Below are positions 11,440-21,442 of a stretch of DNA of 64,000 nt, in pieces. Position numbers and translations under genes: made by a program. Where the stretch lies: the NCBI GenBank assembly GCA_016584495.1, contig WAID01000005.1, positions 1 through 64,000 of the forward strand, read 5' to 3'. The notes under the pieces were generated by a model that saw nothing but the letters and a program-made list of their open reading frames with translations, was not told the origin of the DNA and ran no database searches. This stretch comes from Celoporthe dispersa. Lineage: Eukaryota; Ascomycota; Sordariomycetes; Diaporthales; Cryphonectriaceae. The first letter of the stretch is position 1, and each line of letters opens with the position of its first letter.

Positions 11440-12343
11440 GCAGTTAGAGGCTCGGCAACGTTGGAGACCCAAGGCCGCGATGGCGGCATGGTGAAAATTT
11501 GAGCATCAGCCATTCCATCCAGCCCAACAGTCCCAGAGGGCGTCGCGGATTCGTGATAACGCAGATCAATTCAGATCGAGCTGTTGGCACTTTGCGAGAT
11601 GACAAGAGAAGAGAGCTGGGCCACAACATTGAGAGTTGTTTGTTTCATAGCATTCGTCAGTTGGCGAGCAATTAGGTACAAATCTGCTTCAAGGTAAAGG
11701 GGAAAGACGTGCTACTCACCTGAGGGTATAGTCAAAACAAGATGAAAAGTGCGCCCACCATCCACCCGGTGCCTCCACAAAGTAGAAGGCCCCGCCGCAC
11801 TTTGTATGAAACCAAGACGTCTCCGGATATCCAGCCCTGCCCAAAGTAGGACAGTTTGGTATGGCCTTCAGTTTATGTCCCAGTTCTGTCAAGGTCAAAG
11901 ATCCTCAGAAGAAATGAGCCCCCAGAAGTAACAAAGTGTCCGGCCTTTGGAGGAGTTCCAGCCCCGACCCAAAGTAGGGCGGTTTGGTGTGGCCTTCAGC
12001 TTATGTCCCCACACGCCCTCCAACCCATATCCTCCACACCCCACCGAGGATATCAATGCCCGCTTTGCTAATCGGCTTCTTGACTCTGCCCGGATAGAAG
12101 GCATGGTACCACAAGGCTTCGGTACTATATGGCGCACGGGGCCACAGGGCGCTTGAGAAAGCGGCTAGGAGCTGCAACACGGCACAAGTAGTCCTCTGGA
12201 CCTGTTGCCGATCAAGGTGGACGATGAAATCTCGTCTCGGTGCGGCTCGTTCGATATCAGACAGTGGTTTGCCTGTATCACGGGATGGCAGGTCGAGATT
12301 TACGGACATCCGGGGTCCGTACGCAAGCTCTTAAATGGTCAGG
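11440..12343. other. intergenic region between convergent orphans
   Basis: Holds the imperfect direct repeat at 11831-12009. ORFs at 12001-12309 (minus) and 12205-12546 (plus) lack recognisable content. No gene is called. Confidence 0.45.
11831..12009. repeat. imperfect 51-bp direct repeat, two copies
   Basis: Copy A starts at 11831 and copy B at 11958, both beginning CCAGCCC and ending TTATGTCC. They differ by one single-base indel and five substitutions, and every substitution is a transition (copy A has T or A where B has C or G). On the minus strand both copies encode a similar peptide around GHKLKA and PTLGR. This could be a decayed mobile-element fragment or a local duplication. Confidence 0.6.
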
Positions 12344-13152
12344 TCAGACGGTTGAACTCGTGGAGTCCCGGGCCTTCTTCCTCTGCTTCCGCCTCTCCTT
12401 TCTGGACGGGGTCGTCGACGGATCTTCGGGTGCCGCCGCACTCGGCTCAGGGACCGGCACCTCCTCCAAGAGCCAGCAAAGCAAGTTGTTTTCGAGAATC
12501 CTCACCCGGGAGATTGCTTTCCGTCCAAACATCTGCGGGTAAGTAGCCAACATGCGCGCAACCCCTTTCCGTTGTCAGTAGCGAGCAGGGCGAAAAAGTT
12601 GTCCGTCCCAGCGAGGCTTCTTTGCAGCGCTCTGCCCGTGTGATCTTTGGCGCTTGTCGACTTCACGCATCACGCTCAACGTCTCGTTGTTTATGATACA
12701 TACCCGCCAGACTGCCTCAAGCTTCGTCGGGTCACCTCCCCAGAGATTCGTAACCCGAGAGACTGATACTGCCATAAGGTCAGACCAATACATCCGGTCG
12801 GGTGTGCCAAAAACGGGTCCTTGTTCGCAAAATTGATCGTACACAAGATGGCCCGACCATCTTTATGAATCAAGTTGGAGTAGATATTTTCGTTTGAATC
12901 AACCATCGGGCTCGTCACATCAACCCAAACATATCCATCGTCAGGCTGCCCCTGGTTATGAAGGTGGTTGATCACATTGGACGACAGTGCTAGCTGATCA
13001 GGTGGGTGGAGTCGGGTATTGTACCGAGGAGCCAGTTCTGGTGGTGGCACATAGGTGTGCCCTTTCGCCTGGATACTCTCGAGAAGGTTTTCGTAAAGCT
13101 GGCGGCCCTTCTCGACCAGCTGGTTGAATCGGGCAGCAGAAACTTCGGGCAT
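12344..13152 (-). CDS. hypothetical protein, unrecognised, three frame breaks
   Basis: Unrecognised protein of about 270 residues. The ATG at 13152 gives MPEVSAARFNQLVEKGRQLY, and the same frame runs to ICTINFANKDPFLAHP-like sequence. A shift near 12805 leads to RMYWSDLMAVSVSRVTN and WRVCIINNETLSVMREV. A second, in the T run near 12593-12597 (minus strand), leads to ALLATDNGKG. A third, in a run of four G near 12565, leads to ARMLATYPQMFGRK and ENNLLCWLLEEVPVPE. The C-terminus is a basic tail (SRKERRKQRKKARD) that could be a nuclear or nucleolar signal. The stop is at 12344-12346. Each break is a one-base shortage in a short run and the pieces join smoothly. No family is recognised. It converges with the 10318 orphan. 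Confidence 0.5.
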
Positions 13153-14358
13153 TGTTTTGTCAAGAAACAAGGAAAAAACACCAAACTTTGGGTATTGCGT
13201 ATCTTGTGAGATTGGAGTGAACAATTCTTCTTTGTGAGACTAGAGTAAACAAATCTCCTCCATCTGTTGTCCGTTGACGCATCCATTCTGCTTTCCCACT
13301 CTCTTCGCTCCATCGCGACTGCCATGGCAGCACGAGGCAGGAGCGATGCACTGGGGAGCCACCGCGTATAGACGGAAGTGACTACCCTGTCTTCTGCTCC
13401 TAAGAAGGAGCTGTGCGGATGCGAATGTTTTTGAGAGGAAAGGACGCTTATGGGAGGGGTCAGAAAGACACATCCTTAGGTACTCATTGCTAGAAAGGCA
13501 ATACATGATGATAAGTATTGTCGATGACTAGCCAAGGATGAAAAGGACACAGGACGGCCAGTCATTGCAATATTTTAATGCCAAAACTTTTGTGGTGACC
13601 TCCAAATCAGTGGTCATTCTGTTTGATAATGAATCAGACACCCTCCGGGAGAAACCCTTCGTAAAACATGTTATTGCATGCCAGATCGTCTGACAGAGGC
13701 CTGACGAGGCGTGGTCTAGCCTTCCTGCCTGCCTGGGATGTACCCGTGGCAGCCGAACCATCGCAGAGTTATTCAGAGGCAGGAGCGAAGTGTTCTGAGT
13801 GCCTCTCGTCGAGGGGCTCTTCTCCTTATGAATTGCGCTTCATGAGGAGGAAAGTGTGGGATCGTAGCATCCGAATCCGGCAAGTGAAGGCTGCTACCAG
13901 GTATGGAGCTGCAGGTAAGAGTGACCCAGGAGATTTCTCGCCAGTGATCAGGTAAAGCTGTTGAGCATTGAGAAATTATGAAGCTATTCAGTTCCTATGC
14001 AGCTTATTATCAAAGACTCCCTGCTGCTATATGATGCTTTTCAGATGATGAATAGATAATCTACACATAGTGGAACAATTCCGGTTAGGCGGACACTCAG
14101 AACTTGCTCGATTGTACTCTCTATTATGTTCCAACGAGGACTGCTGTGATCGAGAACAGACATCAGGCTCCTGATTTTCATTCGGTTCATCTAAGATAAC
14201 GCAAAGACATGTGAACGGGGTTGGGAAGAAAGTATGCAGTACTTGGTGCGTGCTGAAAGCCATCCTGCCTTGTTCTTTTTCTTGATACTGTAATAAGCGC
14301 TGTAGCAAGTAGAGCCTCACAGAGAGCCCAGCTCCTGAATGTCAAGCCCCAGCTCGCA

Positions 14359-14391
<33 letters not shown>

Positions 14392-14630
14392 CATACACAC
14401 ACATATATATATATAATTCATCATACATGGCCATCTTGTTATATATTTCATACCCGAATGTCATCGTGAGGTCACATCGCAAGGCCGGAATCGTGCACAT
14501 CTTGCCTGGCTGTGACGCTCTTCCGTGTGGCAGCAACGATAAGCTCAGGGCGACATGGGGCTTTTAAGGTTGCACATGTAATTGAACTACTACTAAAGCA
14601 GTCATTTATGCCAAATACAAAGAGACAAGA

Positions 14631-14682
<52 letters not shown>

Positions 14683-15337
14683 AACTCGACCTCGCTCATC
14701 TCGTGTCGCAAACAAAAGCTGAGTGAGTCTCCGAACCTCAACCTCTCCCTCTCTCCTCGGAATATCCCAATGCGGCTTCCCAGCATGTCTGCAACCCGCA
14801 TGTGCCTCTCGAGGGCCCACCAAAACCGTCCGCGATCCCGGCCTCCTGATCTACACCCCGACCGCCCTCCGCGGCAAATCCATCCGCTAAACGCGAAGGC
14901 CCCAGTGGAGAAGCGAACCCCCTGATTTGATGACGTCGCCGGTCGGCAGAATTAAAAGCCGAAGTTTTGCGCGGCCGAGGTGCGCCGCGCCATGTGAGTG
15001 CGTTTGGGTTGGAAGGAGGTGTGTGGGGACAAATTATGCGCATTCGATCTTTGGGTTCCGTTCCGAGTTGCGGAATTAGATTACGAGAGAGGGTGTGTGT
15101 TTTATTCTTTTTCCCTCTTTTGTAAGATGGTTGTAGAGGAAATAGTTTGCTGATAGCCTCACTTTTTGTTTTTCCCCCTCTCCTTATTATTACCATTATC
15201 CTTATCTTGTGTCTTGGTCGATTCTCCTTGCCCGGTGAAGCGCGTTCAGTAACCCTCTTGATAATTCATTGCAAATCGCAGCGAAGAAGGAAGACGAGCA
15301 CTAAGACGTTGCCTCAGACCATCCAGCGCAAGCAACC
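13153..15337. other. intergenic region with microsatellites
   Basis: No supported gene. It contains an AT run at about 14360-14385, a second at 14402-14415, and the CA/GA compound microsatellite at 14632-14682. The segment just upstream of 15338 is the probable promoter and 5' UTR of the CoA-transferase gene. Confidence 0.5.
14632..14682. repeat. compound (CA)n(GA)n microsatellite
   Basis: About 15 CA repeats run directly into about 10 GA repeats. Simple sequence; ORFs crossing it are low-complexity artefacts. Confidence 0.9.
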
Positions 15338-17340
15338 ATGGCGACAGCATCAAGACACATGCGGCGTTCCATGCCAAACCTCATCCTCTCTGCAGCGAGG
15401 ACACGACAGACAGCGGCGGCATCACCTAGAGCAGCAACCAGTCTCACACGCTCCTACTCAAGACCATCACTACCATCACTATCATCCTCATCCTACAGCA
15501 TATTTTCTTCTTCCTCCTCCTCATCCTCCCGCCACAACCGTCTCTTTTCCACCACCACTTCCTCTCCGTCACCTAGACGAGGTGGCTCTAAGCTCTACCC
15601 AACCGCCGATGATGCCGTCGCCGACATCCAGTCCGGCGCCACCATCCTCTCCTCAGGCTTCGGCCTCTGCGGTGTGGCCGAGACACTCATCACCGCCCTC
15701 CACCGCCGCGGCAAAGACGGCCTGCACTCCCTGACCGCCGTCTCCAACAACGCCGGCGTCGAGGGCAAGGGAGGCCTCAGCGTGCTCACCAAGGAGGGCC
15801 AGGTCGACCGCCTCGTCCTCTCCTACCTGGGCAGCAACAAGGTCCTCGAGAAGAAGTACCTGACGGGCCAGATCGCCATCGAGCTCTGTCCCCAGGGCAC
15901 CCTCGCCGAGCGCCTCCGTGCTGCGGGCTCGGGCATCCCTGCCTTCTTCACAGCCACGGGAGCGCACAGTCTCGTGCAGTCGGGCCAGATCCCCGTGCGC
16001 CTGGACGAGTCGGGCCGGGTGCTCGAGTCGGGACGGCCCAGGGAGACGAGGATCTTCAACGGCAAGACGTACCTGATGGAGACGGCGCTCTCCGGTGACG
16101 TGGCGATCCTGCGGGCCTGGAAGGCGGACACGGCGGGAAACTGTGTCTTCCGGTACACGACGAGGACGTTTGGGCCCATCATGGCCAAGGCGGCGGCGCT
16201 GACGATTGTCGAGGCGGAGAATATCGTCGAGGTGGGCGAGATCGGGCCTATGGAGGTCGACCTGCCCGGTATCTTTGTCGACAGGATCGTCCCGGCCACG
16301 GCGGAGAAGACGATCGAGCTGTTGAAGCTGCGGGAGGAGAACGGCAGCGCGTCCTCGCCCGAGACGGCGGGGGAGACAAGAGCGCGGCGGTCCTGAGGCG
16401 GGAGAGGATCGCGAGGAGGGCGGCCAAGGAGCTGAAGGACGGGTACTATGTGAACCTGGGCGTGGGCATCCCCACGCTGGCGCCCAGCTTCCTGCCGGAG
16501 GGACAGAAGGTGTGGCTGCAGAGCGAGAACGGTATCTTGGGCATGGGACCATATCCTACGGCGGATGAGGTTGACCCGTAAGTATTTCAATCTTTCCTTT
16601 GTTGAGAGAGAGAGAGAGAGGAAGAGAAAGAAACGAGAAGAAGAGAAAAAAAAAAAAGAGAAAGAAAAAAAAAAAAGACGAGGGGAGAAAAAAGACAAAA
16701 AGAGACACCATCTTCTGAAACCACCTGCAAACGCCTTCTAACAAACTATAGGGACATCATCAACGCCGGCAAGGAAACAGTAACCCTCCTCCCCGGTGCC
16801 GCCACCTTCGACTCCTCCGAGTCCTTCGGCATGATCCGCGGCGGCCACGTCGACGTCTCCATCCTCGGCGCCCTCCAGGTCAGCGCTGCCGGCGACCTGG
16901 CCAACTACATGATCCCGGGCAAGGTCTTCAAGGGCATGGGCGGCGCCATGGACCTCGTCTCGAACCCGGACCAGACCAAGATCGTTGTCGCTACCGACCA
17001 CGTCGCCAAGGATGGGAGCTCCAAGATCGTGGGCGTGTGCACCCTGCCTCTGACGGGGCGCGGGTGGTGAGCACCATCATCACTGACCTGGTAGGTTGTG
17101 CTTCCTTTAAGAAGAAAGCGGAAAAGGAAAAGAAAAAAAACCACTTTTATTTGCCCCACAGCAACCTTTTGGCGCAAGTCATATACTGACAACCTATAAC
17201 AATAGTGTGTTTTCCAGGTCGACAGGGAGGTCGGCGGGCTGACGCTGACGGAGCTGGCACCGGGTGTCGAGGTCGAGGAGGTCAAGGCCAAGACGGATGC
17301 CAGCTTCAAGATTGCTGATGACCTGCAGCGAATGGAGTAA
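15338..17340 (+). CDS. succinyl-CoA:3-ketoacid CoA-transferase, mitochondrial (SCOT)
   Basis: Transfers CoA from succinyl-CoA to acetoacetate in the mitochondrial matrix (ketone-body and acetoacetate use). The ATG at 15338 starts a long basic, serine-rich presequence (about 75 residues), then the alpha-subunit-like half (SKLYPTADDAVADIQSGATI, the GFGLCGVAETLI segment, SNNAGVEGKGGL). The second, beta-like half has NLGVGIPTLAP and the SENGILGMGPYP motif, whose glutamate is the catalytic residue. Introns: 16578-16751 (very purine-rich) and 17091-17217. The last exon reads DREVGGLTLTELAPGV and ends at TAA 17338-17340. Two breaks occur, each one G short: G run 16369-16373 at the linker between halves, and G run 17055-17058 before the last intron. 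Corrected length is about 520 residues, normal for the fused eukaryotic enzyme. Confidence 0.9.
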
Positions 17341-17692
17341 TCAAGATGTGTTGTTGTGCAGGATTATGTATTTAGATACCCGCATAAGGGGAAGGGGATC
17401 TGGGTGGGTTGGCTGGGTCATATACACAGGTTCATATTCTCATATATTCATACGATGATGCGTGCTTGGGATGAACGCACATTCAAAATATATTTTGGGG
17501 CGTACATGTTTTGTTCTTGATTTAGAGTGCATCTTGAAGCGAATACTCAGTCAGTACAGAATCCGAGTTCCCTTTCTGTGAAGCTTTGATTAAATTTAAA
17601 ATAAAATAAAAAGTGCTCTGACTTGAGGTTCACAAATATCTTTTATATTCAAGTATGGTATCGTTCCCCCAAGTACATCATTATCACACATC
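17341..17692. other. convergent intergenic region, AT-rich
   Basis: About 350 bp between the 3' ends of the SCOT gene (plus) and the AhpD-like gene (minus). AT-rich with AATAAA-like stretches near 17600; no gene. Confidence 0.5.
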
Positions 17693-18621
17693 CTACAGCT
17701 TGCTGGCAAAGTTCTGCCCCACCGCCTCCACAATGCTATCCACGCTCTTCAGCAGCCACTCGCTCCCCTCATCCCCGGCGAGCCACGCAATTCCTTGGGC
17801 CTCCTCAGGGCTCTCGGCCTCCCTCTCGTGATAGCCCTGGTCCACCGCCTTCCGCAGCCCAAACACATGGCTCAGCACCTGCGGCCCCACCCCGTCTGTG
17901 CGCGCAGGCACGCGATAGCCACCAGGCTCGTCAGTACGCGCCCCACGTCCGCCAGACCACCCCTGTTGACACCCTCCGGGTTGCTCAGCAGCGTCGCGTA
18001 GTGGCCGCTCAGGATGTGCACGGGCAGGTCCGGGTGGCTGTCCGCCAGCTTAGCGATGAGCTTGGTCTCGAAGGGTCGTAGACGGAGGTCCACAGACCCA
18101 GGCCTGTGGCCTTGCGCTGAGCCAGGTTCGCGGGGGTGAGGTCGCGGGAGGGGATGTCTCGAGGGCGGACTGGACGTCGCGCGGCAGGGCGGCGCGGAAG
18201 GCGCCCAGGCAGTTGATGGAGCGCGGGATGCCGTTGAAGGAGATGCGCGAGGCCGACCTCGCGGATGAGCTCGGCGGCCGGGGCGGGCTGGAGGGCGGTA
18301 GGCCTGGGCGGTCGGGGAAGAGGCGACGCTCTGGAGGGCGGCGAGGGAGTCGGGGGAGTTGAGGGTGAAGGTTGCGGCGGCCTGTTTTTGTTGTTATTTT
18401 TGACTGTATGTCAGGAGAGAAGGGTCAAGTGCGGCGAGGAGAAAAGGGGGCGGGAGGGCATACGGATAAGACGATCCACGGCCTTGGGCCCAGGTTCTGG
18501 GACTGTGCCTCGCCTGCTATCCTCTCGTAGAGCTTTCCTATGCCTGCTGGGGCCTTGGCAGGGCCTGGACGAGAGAAGGGAGCATTAACGAGCTCCTTGA
18601 GCGCGGGGCCAGCTTCGACAT
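17693..18621 (-). CDS. AhpD-like / carboxymuconolactone decarboxylase-fold protein
   Basis: Probable all-helical AhpD-like protein of a fungal uncharacterised family; enzymatic role not established. The ATG at 18621 gives MSKLAP, and after a one-base shift ALKELVNAPFSRPGPAKAPAG, then GIGKLYERIAGEA and PWIVLS before an intron with a GTATGC donor. Exon 2 begins AAATFTLNSPDSLAALQSVA and contains FNGIPRSINCLGAFRAALP, the segment I associate with this fold in fungi, then LIAKLADSHPDLPVHILSGH and VGRVLTSLVAIACLRAQTG. The stop is at 17693-17695 after QNFASKL. At least five one-base breaks occur, mostly missing C in C runs (for example before FETKLIAK near 18072). The classical AhpD CxxC is not evident. 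The family call is from memory of similar fungal proteins. Confidence 0.55.
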
Positions 18622-19697
18622 CGTGTGGTGTGGTGGTTGTCGTCGTCTTCTCTTTTCCTTTTTTTTTCTTTCTCTTCTTCTCTCCTTTTTCTTTCTTCGC
18701 TTCTTTTTCCTGTTCGGCTGCGCGTGGACAAGGGGAGCGGAGCTGTCGCTGCTGCACAGAACCTTGTCGTCAGGTATTATAGTAACATGAGGTTATTCCA
18801 GCCGAGAGGGACGAGGAGAAAGAGATCAGCCGATGTCGAAGGGAGCAGGGCAAGACAAGGGCGAGGAGCGATGCCCAAAGGGAGTTCCGAAGTCGCATGA
18901 AAACGTGCTCGCTCTGTGCACGCACGCATGCACCGTACCAGCCTGTCTGCCCGCCTTGTCTTGTGCCGAGGCGCGCGGAGAACCGATCCTTGTGAGCTGG
19001 ACGATGGGTTGAACTGAGGAGTACACGTCTTGCTATGGCGTTTCGGTTCGCAATGCGTGGGGCTGGCGGCAGGTAGAAAACGACCGGGCCGGCTGTGCCG
19101 GTCTGGCTGCAGGTACGTCCCTGGTCTACCTAGCACGATGGTACCATTGGTGATTACAGGGGCTTGGTTGGGGTATGCTCACATGCTATATCGCACTGGT
19201 GAGCAGGCGCCGGTCTTGGGTGCGGCTGCAGTTCTGCCAACCGACCTGAGATGGACGATGGATTTACATGGGAAATGGGTTATGAGATGGATCAGGGAGG
19301 GGGGAAAGGAGGAGAAGGTAACCTTTTGTCTTTTTTTCTTCCTTCTTTTCCTCTCTCTCCCTCTAATGCCATGTGACTTTCTGACAAAGAATTGACAAAT
19401 GACAGTAGACAGTATCATCATGTCCAAATCACAGAGGGAAAAACAGAAACAGCCATGGTGGCTTGGGTGAGTTCATCCCAGACAAGAAGAACGAAGACGG
19501 GGGAGAATAGACGGTTTTGCTGGTGTTGGCTGGTTGGTTTCAGGGGTTTGCTGACTTGTGGTGGTTCTTTAGTGGTGCAGCTGCCTCTATGGCGGTATGC
19601 TTCAGTGAGTTCAGGCCCCTGGAGCCCCTAACGGCCCCTCCCTCAACCCCCATCCGCCCCCTCCAAAACCGTATGGGCTGCCAGATTGGGACTGACG
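18622..19697. other. divergent intergenic region
   Basis: Promoter-bearing gap between the AhpD-like gene (minus) and the mitochondrial carrier (plus). It contains pyrimidine tracts near 18650-18710 and 19328-19365. Short ORFs show no domain-like content. Confidence 0.45.
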
Positions 19698-21010
19698 ATG
19701 GCCTCGACTTCTAGCACACCCACTCGACCAGACAAAATAGTAAGAGGTTTCAAGAAGGAGGGCATGTATGAAAAGGGGATTCCAGATGCTAACTCAAATA
19801 ATCTTTTCAGCCGGATGCAGGTCATGCACACCAAGGCACCTATGCTGAGGACGCTATACGGCTTTGCAGCTCGTGACGGTAAGTCGTCGTTGTGTTTTCC
19901 CTCTACTTTTATCATTCTCTACGTGCATATATATATATATATATATATATACATAAAATCATAATTCACTGCATTCCAAGTCCCCAGCACCATAATAACA
20001 ACCATCCAAGGCATCCCTCCTCTGGACCGGCCTCAGCGCCTCCATCCTCCGCCAGTCCACCTACTCCACCGCCCGCTTCGGCCTCTATACCATTCTCTCC
20101 CAGCGCCTAAAAGAACGCAACAACAACCAGCCCTTGTCGTCCTGGGCCACCATCCTCTGCGCCGGCGTGTCGGGCGGCCTCGCAGGCATCATCGGCAACC
20201 CGGCCGAGGTCATCCTGGTCCGCATGTGCGCTGACGGCGCAAAACCGCTGGGCGAGAGGATGCATTATCCAGACGCCGCGAGGGGCCTGGCCCGGATCGC
20301 GCGGGAGGAGGGCTGGCTACTTTTGGGAGAGGGTTGACGGCTACCGTAGTGAGGAGTGTGTTGATGAACGTCGGACAGATTGCGCCGTACGCCTGGTTCT
20401 CTTTTTCTTCCATCTCTCCTCTCTCTCCCTGTGCTGCATCTTCCTCCTGCCAGAGTAGCTCACAACAGTTGACCCGCCTACAGGTACACCGCCGCCAAGC
20501 AGTTCCTCCTCAAAAACACCAGCCTAAAGGACGACGTCAAGACCCACATGCTCTCCTCTCATCGCCGGCACCGTCGCCACCACCATCTGTGCCCCTGCCG
20601 ACGTGCTCAAGAGCCGCATCCAGTCTGCCTCTAGGGCAGGAGGGTCCTCGGTATGTAGGACTGCATACTCGTCCATCTACCCATCGCTCCCACACATGCA
20701 TATTGCCCGGCCTAACGCAGCATGTCCCAGAGCGTCCTGCAAGTCCTCTCCCAAGGTCTACAGCAAGAAGGCCCCTTGTTCCTGATGAAAGGCTGGACAC
20801 CAGCCTGGCTGCGACTAACGTGAGCTTGTCCCTCCCTCCATTCATGCCCTTGGGCTCACGTCCCCTGGCTGACATGTTTCCCAACCCACCACCAACAATA
20901 ACAACAACAGACCCCACACCATCCTCACCTTCGTGTTTATAGAGAAACTCCAAGACCTCGTCAACTGGCGGGCGGCGGCCGATGCGGCGCCGGTGGAGGT
21001 CAAGATGTGA
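19698..21010 (+). CDS. mitochondrial dicarboxylate-type carrier, first TM exon missing
   Basis: Mitochondrial carrier family (SLC25) member most like the dicarboxylate carrier, exchanging malate or succinate for phosphate across the inner membrane. The ATG at 19698 gives MASTSSTPTRPDKI, then an intron at about 19740-19810. The next coding block starts directly with RMQVMHTKAPMLRTLYGFAA, the matrix loop after repeat 1. The first transmembrane helix and first PxDxxK/R signature expected between them are absent. Later blocks are complete: LSASILRQSTYSTARFGLY, GLAGIIGNPAEVILVRM (signature 2, P-A-E variant), VATTICAPADVLKSRIQ (signature 3) and ILTFVFIEKLQDLV. Five or more introns, one containing a TA microsatellite at 19927-19951. 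Several one-base breaks (near 20010, 20322 and 20560). Stop at 21008-21010. Confidence 0.8.
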
Positions 21011-21442
21011 CTCTGCGACCAGAGTCAATACGTGAGTAACTAGACTGGGCTGGGTTGTCCTGTCTGCTTTTTATTTTTTATTTTTTCGCGTCGTTGATTT
21101 CGTTTCATTGCCTTGATGCTATTAGTTTCGGCGTTTCGGGAAAGAGACAAGAGCAAGAGCATACATGACAGCATACATGATAGCACACCAAGAGCGCATG
21201 CGTGCTTTGAAATCTTTTTCCTTTCTTTTTCACTAGTTCCTGCTCTTTCTTATATATGTACTGCTTGGCCGAGGAAGCACCGGCCACAATATATCATCTG
21301 AAATGTTTTGCCTCGTAGATCTCTCCTGTCCTTCTTGAAGATGTAGTCGATCGCTTGCTTCTCCAATGTGCTCTGCCTTCTTACACCGTCATCTCTACCA
21401 GGTTACATATCTTCCAGCTCGGGTCAAGCAAGACCTTGCCCA
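21011..21442. other. convergent intergenic region
   Basis: About 430 bp between the 3' ends of the carrier gene (plus) and the Zn2Cys6 gene (minus). No gene seen. Confidence 0.5.

Noticed and set aside
15147..15734. 195-codon ORF overlapping the start of the CoA-transferase
   Set aside because: Out-of-frame reading of the Ser-rich presequence; the SCOT frame has family motifs throughout.
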